Below, piece by piece: positions 1-5,127 of a stretch of DNA of 5,127 nt. Both the position numbers and the translations under genes were made by a program. Numbering within the stretch: the stretch's first letter is position 1; each line of letters begins with the position of its first letter. The DNA is from Candidatus Solincola jinzensis (GTDB taxonomy: Bacteria; Actinomycetota; Geothermincolia; Geothermincolales; RBG-13-55-18), in NCBI GenBank assembly GCA_015711875.1, contig JACVJG010000256.1, positions 1 through 5,127 of the forward strand, written 5' to 3'. The notes beneath the pieces were generated by a model. The model had not been told where the DNA came from, did not search any database, and worked only from the letters and a program-made list of their open reading frames with translations.

Positions 1-1
1 G

Positions 2-538
2 GCGGAGGCGAGCGGGGCCACGCCCCTGCTACACCAGGATCTGGAAAATGTTCTACTGGAGGCGGACGTGGTGATCAACACCTCGCCCGTTCCCACGCGT
101 ACGCTGGGCGAGGGCGACCTGGAGGAGATCATGAGGGCGCGCGCTTTTCGTCCCCTTATCATCGTGGACATCGCCGTGCCGCGGGGCTTCCCGGAGGAGA
201 GCGAGGGGATAGAGGGGGTCACCCTGAAGAACCTGCTCCATCTGGGCAGAGTAAACGGCCATGACCCGGGAGGCGGGGTCGCCCTGGAGGAAATGGTGGA
301 AAGGGAAACGAGGTCCATCGCGCGGTGGCTGGGGGAGAGGAACGCCTCCCCCATCATAACGCGCCTGCGCAGGGAGGCGGAGGACATGGCGCGCGAGGTG
401 ACACGGGAGATCGCAGCGTCCCTGGGCCTCGAGGACGGGGAGAGGGATTATATGGAGAAGAGGATAGACCTCCTGGTAAGGCGGATACTCCATGGGCATA
501 TCCTGCTGGCGAGGAGCGGTCCCGAAAGAGAATGGTAG
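2..538 (+). CDS. hemA: Glutamyl-tRNA reductase, C-terminal part (5' end outside window)
   Basis: Glutamyl-tRNA reductase catalyses the first committed step of the C5 pathway, NADPH-dependent reduction of glutamyl-tRNA(Glu) to glutamate-1-semialdehyde in the cytoplasm. The frame is open from base 2 to the TAG at 536-538 and gives 178 residues. The catalytic N-terminal domain with the active-site cysteine lies upstream of the window, so roughly the first 240 residues of a usual 400-460 are missing. What is seen aligns without gaps to the end of the E. coli NADPH-binding domain over ADVVINTSP...VDIAVPRG; the VDIAVPR block is diagnostic. A GVTLKNLLHLGRV segment corresponds to the start of the linker helix. 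It is followed by a charged helical region (ARWLGERNASPIITRLRREA) typical of the C-terminal dimerisation domain, ending in RRILHGHILLARSG, like the family's terminal RLIHAP segment. The usual ISSTASP turn reads INTSP here, a modest divergence. hemC follows after 36 bp, consistent with one operon. Confidence 0.95.
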   Translation, partial: AEASGATPLLHQDLENVLLEADVVINTSPVPTRTLGEGDLEEIMRARAFRPLIIVDIAVPRGFPEESEGIEGVTLKNLLHLGRVNGHDPGGGVALEEMVERETRSIARWLGERNASPIITRLRREAEDMAREVTREIAASLGLEDGERDYMEKRIDLLVRRILHGHILLARSGPEREW

Positions 539-559
539 CTCCGGGAGCGGCACGGGTTC

Positions 560-565
560 GAGGTG
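560..565 (+). promoter_or_regulatory. Ribosome binding site deciding the hemC start
   Basis: GAGGTG matches the anti-Shine-Dalgarno complement and lies 9 nt before the ATG at 575. The alternative in-frame start, GTG at 563, falls inside this motif and has only a GGGAG 15 nt upstream. The site therefore favours ATG 575. Confidence 0.7.
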
Positions 566-574
566 CGGTGGGAG

Positions 575-1507
575 ATGCAAAGGATTCTGAGGATTGGGAC
601 CAGGAGCAGCCCTTTGGCCATGCGCCAGACGGAGATAGTCCTGGAGAAGCTGCTCCAAGTGCAAGCCGGACGTCACTTCCAGGTGGTGCCGGTGAGGATA
701 TCGAGGGAGGCATGGGCGGAGGGGGTCGCCGGCGATCGCAAGGAGTCCTTCGTGAGAGACCTCAGGCGCCTTCTCGCCGAGGGGGGGATCGACATGGCGG
801 TGCACAGCCTTAAAGACGTCCCCATCATGTCGCAGCCCCGGCTCTGCGTCGCCGCCTATCCGGCCGCGGAAGACCCGCGCGACGCTTTCGTTTCCATTCT
901 CTACCAGAGGCTCGCCGCGGTGCCGTCGGGGAGGAGGATCGGAACCTCCAGCCCGCGGCGGGTCATGCAGTTGGCTCTTTGCCGTCCCGACCTGCGGGTC
1001 TTGCCCTTGTCCGGGAACGTGGACACGCGGTTGATGAAATTGAGAAGAGGGGAATACGACGGGCTCATCCTGGCGGCGGCCGGGCTCAAGCGACTCGGCC
1101 TCGAGGGAGCGGTGAAGGAGATACTCCCTCCGGAGCGTTTCGTCCCCTCGCCAGGGCAGGGAGTGATCGCGGTGGAGGCGAGGGCCGCGGACCGGGAGGT
1201 CATCGGGATGCTGGAGGAGATAGACGACCCCCGGGCCCGCATGCGGGCCCTGGCCGAGAGGTCTTTCTGCGCGGAGATAGGAGCGGACTGCGGCACCGCC
1301 ACGGGGGTGGTGGCCAGGGCGGAGGGGCAGACCGTGGAGATCGTGGCATTCCATTCCTTCGGGGAGCGGAGAGAGGCTCTGTTGGAGCGGTTGACGGGCC
1401 CCCTGGAGGAGGCGGAAGAGCTGGGAAGGGAACTGGCGCGCAGGATGCTGTCTTCAGCGCGCGGGCAGGGCGTGGGAGGAGGAGAAGAGGACGGTGATGC
1501 GCGATGA
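575..1507 (+). CDS. hemC: Porphobilinogen deaminase (hydroxymethylbilane synthase), divergent
   Basis: The enzyme polymerises four porphobilinogens into hydroxymethylbilane on a covalently bound dipyrromethane cofactor. From ATG 575 it has 310 residues, the normal family length, and begins MQRILRIGTRSSPLA like other HemC proteins; GTG 563 would add four residues. Visible landmarks are RIGTRSS (6-12), AVHSLKDVP (75-83) with catalytic Asp81 (E. coli Asp84), GTSSPRR (123-129), GNVDTR (147-152), GLKRLGL (170-176), PGQGVIAVE (193-201) and Cys239, which aligns with cofactor-binding Cys242 of E. coli. Oddities: the position of E. coli Arg149 (LRGNV) is Ser146 (LSGNV); the cofactor loop GGCxxPxG reads ADCGTATG; and the TxGD and GGKGLF motifs around residues 41-59 are not recognisable. 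The tail from about 293 is Gly/Glu-rich and probably disordered. The gene overlaps cobA-hemD by 4 nt (ATGA). The family assignment is secure from motifs and context; full activity is less certain. Confidence 0.93.
   Translation: MQRILRIGTRSSPLAMRQTEIVLEKLLQVQAGRHFQVVPVRISREAWAEGVAGDRKESFVRDLRRLLAEGGIDMAVHSLKDVPIMSQPRLCVAAYPAAEDPRDAFVSILYQRLAAVPSGRRIGTSSPRRVMQLALCRPDLRVLPLSGNVDTRLMKLRRGEYDGLILAAAGLKRLGLEGAVKEILPPERFVPSPGQGVIAVEARAADREVIGMLEEIDDPRARMRALAERSFCAEIGADCGTATGVVARAEGQTVEIVAFHSFGERREALLERLTGPLEEAEELGRELARRMLSSARGQGVGGGEEDGDAR
1233..1250. repeat. Perfect 18-bp palindrome inside hemC
   Basis: GGGCCCGCATGCGGGCCC equals its own reverse complement over all 18 bases and encodes part of the DPRARMRAL stretch of HemC. 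As RNA it could pair only with a very tight loop. A chance occurrence is plausible in GC-rich coding DNA, but it could also be a protein-binding site or a dispersed genomic motif. Confidence 0.9.
1475..1491 (+). promoter_or_regulatory. Purine-rich Shine-Dalgarno region for cobA-hemD
   Basis: A run of GGAGGAGGAG followed by AAGAGGA lies within the 3' end of hemC and ends 12 nt before the ATG at 1504. The spacing is slightly long for a classical site. The ATGA stop/start overlap suggests that termination-reinitiation coupling also contributes. Confidence 0.45.
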
Positions 1508-3039
1508 CCGTGGGGGTGAGGAGACCGGCGACGGTCTACCTGGTGGGAGCGGGCCCCGGCGACCCCGCGCTCATCACCCTCAAGGGCGCCGGGTTGCTGA
1601 GGGAGGCCGACGTGGTGGTCTACGACCGCCTCATCCCGGAGGAGCTGCTGGGGCTGGCGAGGGAACGAGCCGAGCTGGTGCCCGTGGGCAAGGCTCCGGG
1701 CCGGCCAGGGTTTTCGCAGGAGGAGATAAACGCGCTGCTTTACCGGGAGGCGTCCTCCGGCCGCATGGTGGTGAGGCTGAAGGGCGGAGACCCGCTGCTG
1801 TTCGGCCGGGGCGGGGAGGAGGCCGAATACCTCGCGCAACGCGGCGTGCGCGTGGAGATCGTCCCCGGCATCACCTCCGCCATCGCCGCGCCCGCCTATG
1901 CCGGCATCCCGGTTACCCACAGGGGGGTCAGCCGTTCCGTGGCCATCGCCACCGGCCATACCCTCGACGACGAGGATGCCGTGGACTGGGGGGGCGTAGC
2001 GCGTGCCTGCGATACGGTGATCGTCCTCATGGGAAGGGGCAACCTGGGGTGCATCGTGGAGCGCATGATGGAGAGTGGGATGGAAGCCGCAACGCCCGCC
2101 GCCGCCGTATATTGCGGCACCACCTGGGCTCAGAGAACCGTGGTCTCCTCCCTGGGCACGCTGGAGAGGGCGGTCGCGGAGGCGGGACTGGAGGCGCCCC
2201 TGGTGGTGGTGGTGGGGGAGGTGACGGCCATGAGGGAAAAGATCCTCTGGTGGGAGAGAAGCCCCCTGTTCGGCAAAAGGGTTCTGCTGCTGCGAGCCAG
2301 GGGGCAGGAGGTCACTCTGTCCGCGAGGCTCGCCTCCCTGGGGGCGAAGGTGATACACGTTCCCGCCCTGGAGATACGCGGCAGAGAGGCGGATCCCGCC
2401 GCGGAGCGCGCTTTGCGGAGGATCGCGGAATGCGACTGGGTTGTTTTCACCAGCCCCAACGCGGTGTCCTTCCTCTTCGCGATGATGCGCGAAAAGGGGA
2501 TGGATTCGCGACGCTTCGCCGCCGCCCGCATCGCGGCCCTGGGGCCCGGCACGGGTAACGCCCTCGAAGCGCGCGGGCTTGTTCCCGACCTGGTGCCCTC
2601 CACCCACTCCGTCGAGGGCTTGATGCGTGAGCTGGAGGAGATGGAGCTTTCCGGCTTGCGGTTCCTGCTCGTGAGGTCCGCCCTCGCTCCCCCCGACCTG
2701 CGCTTTTTTCTGCGGCGCCGTGGAGCGCGGGTTAACGAGATACATCCCTACCAGGTGGAGATAGCGAGGGAGATGGACGAGGGCCTGATGCGGCGTTTCG
2801 AGCGTCGCGAGATAGACATGGTTCTTTTGACCAGCCCCTCCACGGTGTTCGGCTTGCTGGCGCTGGTCGGTGGGGACGCGCGCGTGACGGCGGGCGCCGC
2901 CGTGGGCTGCATCGGCCCGACCACCGCGGACGCGGCCGCGGAGGCGGGATTGAACGTGGACTTCACCGCCGAGAAACATTGCGAGGAGGGCTTGATAGAG
3001 GCGGTGCTGCGATTTGCGGAGGTGAGAAGCGGTGGCTGA
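1504..3039 (+). CDS. cobA-hemD: Uroporphyrinogen-III C-methyltransferase / uroporphyrinogen-III synthase fusion
   Basis: This 511-residue bifunctional protein joins SUMT (CobA) and HemD. Residues about 10-250 are the methyltransferase: VYLVGAGPGDP (11-21) is the N-terminal SAM-site motif, VVVYDRL (37-43), VVRLKGGDPLLFGRGGEE (89-106), VPGITSAIAAPAYAGIPVTH (120-139), TGH (150-152), LMGRGNL (175-181), GTTWAQRTV (205-213) and VVVVGEV (234-240). All are standard SUMT blocks. Residues about 255-511 are uroporphyrinogen-III synthase, starting PLFGKRVLLLRA and carrying DWVVFTSPNAV (311-321), LLTSPST (441-447) and CIGPTTADAAAEAG (469-482). HemD closes hydroxymethylbilane with D-ring inversion; CobA then methylates C2 and C7 with S-adenosylmethionine to give precorrin-2. 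Similar fusions are known in Actinobacteria, Clostridia and Geobacter relatives. No precorrin-2 dehydrogenase domain is attached, so this is not a CysG. ATG 1504 overlaps the hemC stop, while GTG codons at 1510 and 1516 are less well placed. The gene overlaps hemB by 8 nt. Confidence 0.96.
   Translation: MTVGVRRPATVYLVGAGPGDPALITLKGAGLLREADVVVYDRLIPEELLGLARERAELVPVGKAPGRPGFSQEEINALLYREASSGRMVVRLKGGDPLLFGRGGEEAEYLAQRGVRVEIVPGITSAIAAPAYAGIPVTHRGVSRSVAIATGHTLDDEDAVDWGGVARACDTVIVLMGRGNLGCIVERMMESGMEAATPAAAVYCGTTWAQRTVVSSLGTLERAVAEAGLEAPLVVVVGEVTAMREKILWWERSPLFGKRVLLLRARGQEVTLSARLASLGAKVIHVPALEIRGREADPAAERALRRIAECDWVVFTSPNAVSFLFAMMREKGMDSRRFAAARIAALGPGTGNALEARGLVPDLVPSTHSVEGLMRELEEMELSGLRFLLVRSALAPPDLRFFLRRRGARVNEIHPYQVEIAREMDEGLMRRFERREIDMVLLTSPSTVFGLLALVGGDARVTAGAAVGCIGPTTADAAAEAGLNVDFTAEKHCEEGLIEAVLRFAEVRSGG
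3018..3025 (+). promoter_or_regulatory. Strong Shine-Dalgarno for hemB
   Basis: GGAGGTGA, a near-complete match to the 16S rRNA 3' tail complement, lies 6 nt before GTG 3032 and within the last codons of cobA-hemD. It supports the unusual GTG start and suggests efficient independent initiation at hemB. Confidence 0.85.
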
Positions 3040-4012
3040 GTACCCGCGATGCAGGCTGAGGAGGATCAGGCAATCCGGGACCCTGCGGGAGATGCTGGCC
3101 GAGACCCGGCTCAGCGTCTCCGACCTGGTACAGCCCCTGTTCATCATACCGGGAGCGGGTAGAAGGGAGACGGTGGACGGCCTTCCGGGCATGGTGCGCC
3201 TGACCGCGGACGAATTGCCGGCCGAGATGGAAACGTTGCTGTCCCGAGGGGTGAAGTCGGTGCTTCTTTTCGGCCTTCCCGGTAGCAAGAGCCCTGACGG
3301 ACTAAGCGCCTGTTCACAGGAAAACCCCCTTTTCCGGGCGGCGGAGACCATCAAGGGAAGATACCCCCAGGCGCTCGTGGCCGCGGATGTCTGCCTCTGC
3401 TCCCACACCGAAAGCGGGCATTGCGGGGTTCACGACGGAAGCGAGGTATTGAACGATCCCAGCCTGGATATCCTTGCCAGGCTCGCGGTGGCCGCCGCGG
3501 ATTCCGGTTGCGACGCCGTCGCCCCCTCGGCCATGATGGACGGCATGGTGGGCGCCATAAGGTCCGCCCTGGACGAAAACGGGTTTCAGCGCACACTCAT
3601 CATATCCTATTCCGCCAAGTTCGCCTCCAGCCTTTACGGCCCCTTCCGCGACGCCGCCGACAGCGAGCCGCTGCAGGGGGGGCGCGATACTTACCAGCTA
3701 GCGGTGGCCAACCTCAGGGAGGCGCTGCGGGAGCTGAAGGCGGACGAGGAGGAGGGCGCGGATATCCTCATGGTCAAGCCGGCACTCCCGTATCTCGACG
3801 TGCTGGCGGCCGCCCGCCAGGTGACCTGGCTGCCCCTGGCGGCCTACTGCGTGAGCGGCGAGTACGCCATGATCAAGTCCGCGGCCCGCTCCGGCTGGCT
3901 GGATGAAAAGGCGGCGGTGGCGGAGACCCTGACCTCCGTCAAGAGGGCCGGGGCCTCGCTGATCATCACCTATCACGCCGGGGAGGCGGCAGCATGGCTG
4001 GGGGGGGAATGA
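3032..4012 (+). CDS. hemB: Delta-aminolevulinic acid dehydratase (porphobilinogen synthase)
   Basis: HemB condenses two 5-aminolevulinates to porphobilinogen, usually as a cytoplasmic homo-octamer. The protein has 326 residues (E. coli 324) from a GTG start that has a strong ribosome binding site; the opening RCRLRRIRQSGTLREML is typical of the family. The two Schiff-base lysines are Lys196 in SYSAKFASS and Lys249 in LMVKPA, both close to E. coli numbering. The metal site DVCLCSHTESGHCG (119-132) keeps all three cysteines (121, 123, 131), which points to the zinc-dependent class rather than the Asp-rich magnesium class; the usual EYTSHGHCG reads SHTESGHCG. APSAMMDGMVGAIR, YGPFR (202-206), GGRDTYQ (216-222; usually GDRKTYQ) and the VSGEYAMIK segment are also present. 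Substrate-lid Arg206, Arg218 and Gln222 are kept. The gene overlaps cobA-hemD upstream and hemL downstream, and its last codons include a G8 run. Confidence 0.97.
   Translation: MAEYPRCRLRRIRQSGTLREMLAETRLSVSDLVQPLFIIPGAGRRETVDGLPGMVRLTADELPAEMETLLSRGVKSVLLFGLPGSKSPDGLSACSQENPLFRAAETIKGRYPQALVAADVCLCSHTESGHCGVHDGSEVLNDPSLDILARLAVAAADSGCDAVAPSAMMDGMVGAIRSALDENGFQRTLIISYSAKFASSLYGPFRDAADSEPLQGGRDTYQLAVANLREALRELKADEEEGADILMVKPALPYLDVLAAARQVTWLPLAAYCVSGEYAMIKSAARSGWLDEKAAVAETLTSVKRAGASLIITYHAGEAAAWLGGE
3982..3986 (+). promoter_or_regulatory. Candidate Shine-Dalgarno for hemL
   Basis: GGAGG (within GGGGAGG from 3980) lies 7 nt before ATG 3994, inside the end of hemB. It supports 3994 as the hemL start. 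The competing ATG 4009, which forms ATGA with the hemB stop, would be 22 nt from this site and has only a G-run beside it. Confidence 0.55.
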
Positions 4013-5127
4013 GCAGCCGGCAGGGGGCACCGCGCCGTAGCGGCATGGACGGCGGAACGCCGGAGGGGCGGGAGAGTGGCCTCGTCTACGCCAGGGCAAG
4101 CCGCCGCATGCCGGGAGGGGTCAACAGCCCGGTCAGGTCGTTTCGGGCCGTCGGCGGGACTCCCGTGGCGGTGCGGGAGGGGCGCGGGTGTCGCCTGGTG
4201 GACGCCGAGGGGAGAGAGTACGTGGACCTGGTGATGGGATGGGGGTCCCTGATACTCGGCCACTCCCACCCCGGTGTGCGGGAGGCGCTCGATAAGGCGC
4301 TGTCGCGGGGCTGGAATTTCGGGGCGCTCACCGCGGACGAATGCGAGCTGGCCGAGTTCCTGTGCGAGGCGGTCCCGGGGATGGAGATGGTCCGCCTGGT
4401 CAACTCGGGGACCGAGGCGGCCATTTCCGCGGTGCGCCTGGCTCGCGCGCATACGGGCAGAGACAAGGTGGTGAAATGCGATGAGTGCTACCACGGGCAC
4501 TCCGACGGCCTCCTGGCGGAGCGCGTGACGGACGACTTCACCTCACGGCCTTCCAGCCTGGGTGTCCCCGCGTCATACGCCGGGGAAACCCTGTGCGTCC
4601 CCTACAACGACATCGACGCCCTGGGAAGGGCTTTCCAGATGCACGGAGAGGGCATCGCCGCCGTCATCCTGGAGCCGGTGGCGGGCAACAAGGGCGTGAT
4701 CGTGCCGGAGGAGGGCTTCCTGGCAGGGGCGAGGGAGATCTGCGATCGCTGGGGTTCCCTCCTCGTCTTTGACGAGGTGATCACGGGATTCCGCTTCGCC
4801 CTCGGGATGTGCGGGGAGCTTCTTGGGATAAGGCCGGACATCATATGCATGGGAAAGATAATCGGCGGGGGGCTGCCCGTAGGCGCATACGGCGCCACGA
4901 GGGAGATCATGGAGAAGGTGGCGCCCTTGGGCGGCATGTACCAGGCCGGCACCTTTTCCGGCAACCTGGCCTCGGTGACCGCCGGGCTCGCGACCCTGCG
5001 CGCCCTGGAGGCGGAGAACCCTTACCCGCGTCTTGAGAGCCTGGGCGCGATGCTGCAGGAAGGCCTGGAGAAAGCGGCGGCTGCGGAGGGCATTAGCCTC
5101 GCGGCGGAGCGCTTCGGCTCCATGGTC
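3994..5127 (+). CDS. hemL: Glutamate-1-semialdehyde 2,1-aminomutase, 3' end outside window
   Basis: HemL is a PLP enzyme of aminotransferase class III that isomerises glutamate-1-semialdehyde, the HemA product, to 5-aminolevulinate. The frame is open to the window end, giving 378 residues from ATG 3994; about 70 C-terminal residues of the family are missing. Starts at 3994 (best Shine-Dalgarno), 4009 (ATGA with hemB) and 4045 are all in frame; conserved sequence begins only near residue 30, so the N-terminus is unsettled. Landmarks are PGGVNSPVR (40-48), GWGSLILGH, VNSGTEA (136-142), CYHGHSD (165-171), EPVAGN, DEVITGFR (260-267), GKIIGGGLPVGAYG with PLP-binding Lys288, and MYQAGTFSGN. Departures from the family: after HGHSDGLL the gating loop reads AERVTDDFTSRPSSLGVP where the usual KAGSG element is expected, and SGNP is SGNL (Leu325). 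The operon position and overall similarity favour HemL, but a related class III aminotransferase cannot be wholly excluded. Confidence 0.9.
   Translation, partial: MAGGGMSSRQGAPRRSGMDGGTPEGRESGLVYARASRRMPGGVNSPVRSFRAVGGTPVAVREGRGCRLVDAEGREYVDLVMGWGSLILGHSHPGVREALDKALSRGWNFGALTADECELAEFLCEAVPGMEMVRLVNSGTEAAISAVRLARAHTGRDKVVKCDECYHGHSDGLLAERVTDDFTSRPSSLGVPASYAGETLCVPYNDIDALGRAFQMHGEGIAAVILEPVAGNKGVIVPEEGFLAGAREICDRWGSLLVFDEVITGFRFALGMCGELLGIRPDIICMGKIIGGGLPVGAYGATREIMEKVAPLGGMYQAGTFSGNLASVTAGLATLRALEAENPYPRLESLGAMLQEGLEKAAAAEGISLAAERFGSMV
4000..4007 (+). repeat. G8 homopolymer at the hemB/hemL overlap
   Basis: Eight consecutive G residues lie in the last codons of hemB (Leu-Gly-Gly-Glu-stop). 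If hemL starts at 3994 they also encode its residues 3-5. Such a tract is prone to slippage and sequencing error, and a one-base change would alter the end of HemB and shift hemL if 3994 is the start; a start at 4009 would be unaffected. Confidence 0.85.

Noticed and set aside
539..574. Possible internal promoter or terminator between hemA and hemC.
   Set aside because: The 36-bp gap is GC-rich, with no T-tract, no convincing stem-loop and no -10/-35 pair. The only recognisable element is the ribosome binding site.
53..1354. A 433-codon minus-strand open frame antisense to hemA and hemC.
   Set aside because: It has the same GC-driven composition, no domain motifs, no plausible ribosome binding context, and full overlap with two conserved genes.
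2206..2219. GTG/TGG trinucleotide run in cobA-hemD, considered as a microsatellite.
   Set aside because: It encodes the VVVVGEV strand that is normal in the methyltransferase fold, and is too short to be a meaningful repeat array.
1494..2558. A plus-strand 354-codon frame starting just before cobA-hemD.
   Set aside because: It is an out-of-frame shadow of cobA-hemD. Its translation is Gly/Arg-rich without motifs, whereas the frame from 1504 gives unambiguous SUMT and HemD blocks.
901..3408. An 835-codon minus-strand open frame running across hemC, cobA-hemD and hemB.
   Set aside because: It is antisense to three genes with clear family motifs. Its translation is low-complexity, rich in His, Arg, Gly and Pro, with no recognisable domain. 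Long antisense frames are expected in GC-rich coding DNA.

Overview
The window is a tightly packed, all-plus-strand operon for the common trunk of tetrapyrrole biosynthesis, from glutamyl-tRNA to uroporphyrinogen III with a branch to precorrin-2. The order is hemA (3' part only), hemC, a cobA-hemD fusion, hemB and hemL (cut by the window end). The DNA is GC-rich, and the genes use many AGG (Arg) and ATA (Ile) codons despite the high GC. The order hemA-hemC-cobA/hemD-hemB with hemL nearby is familiar from Actinobacteria and also from some anaerobic delta-proteobacteria and Gram-positives. A high-GC bacterium, perhaps a deep or anaerobic actinobacterial lineage, is my best guess, held with low confidence because no phylogenetic marker is present.

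Layout. 2-538: C-terminal 178 residues of glutamyl-tRNA reductase. 539-574: 36-bp gap holding the hemC ribosome binding site. 575-1507: hemC, 310 aa. 1504-3039: cobA-hemD, 511 aa, overlapping hemC by 4 nt (ATGA). 3032-4012: hemB, 326 aa, starting at GTG inside the end of cobA-hemD and preceded by a strong Shine-Dalgarno. 3994 (or 4009)-5127: hemL, starting inside the end of hemB and incomplete at its 3' end. No promoter, terminator, RNA gene, mobile element or CRISPR array is visible, and no non-coding stretch exceeds 36 bp. The overlaps imply one transcript with translational coupling, started upstream of the window.

How the genes work together. HemA reduces glutamyl-tRNA to glutamate-1-semialdehyde, HemL converts that to 5-aminolevulinate (C5 pathway), HemB condenses two 5-aminolevulinates to porphobilinogen, HemC polymerises four porphobilinogens to hydroxymethylbilane, and the HemD half of the fusion cyclises it to uroporphyrinogen III. 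The CobA half can methylate this product to precorrin-2, the precursor of siroheme, cobalamin and other modified tetrapyrroles.

This is a known pathway, and I do not see an undescribed system. What deserves a second look is unusual divergence at functionally important places. In HemC, an otherwise conserved substrate-channel arginine is serine, the loop around the cofactor cysteine is atypical, and the TxGD and GGKGLF motifs are missing. In HemL, the AGSG part of the active-site gating loop is absent and SGNP reads SGNL. There is also a perfect 18-bp palindrome inside hemC and a G8 tract at the hemB/hemL overlap.
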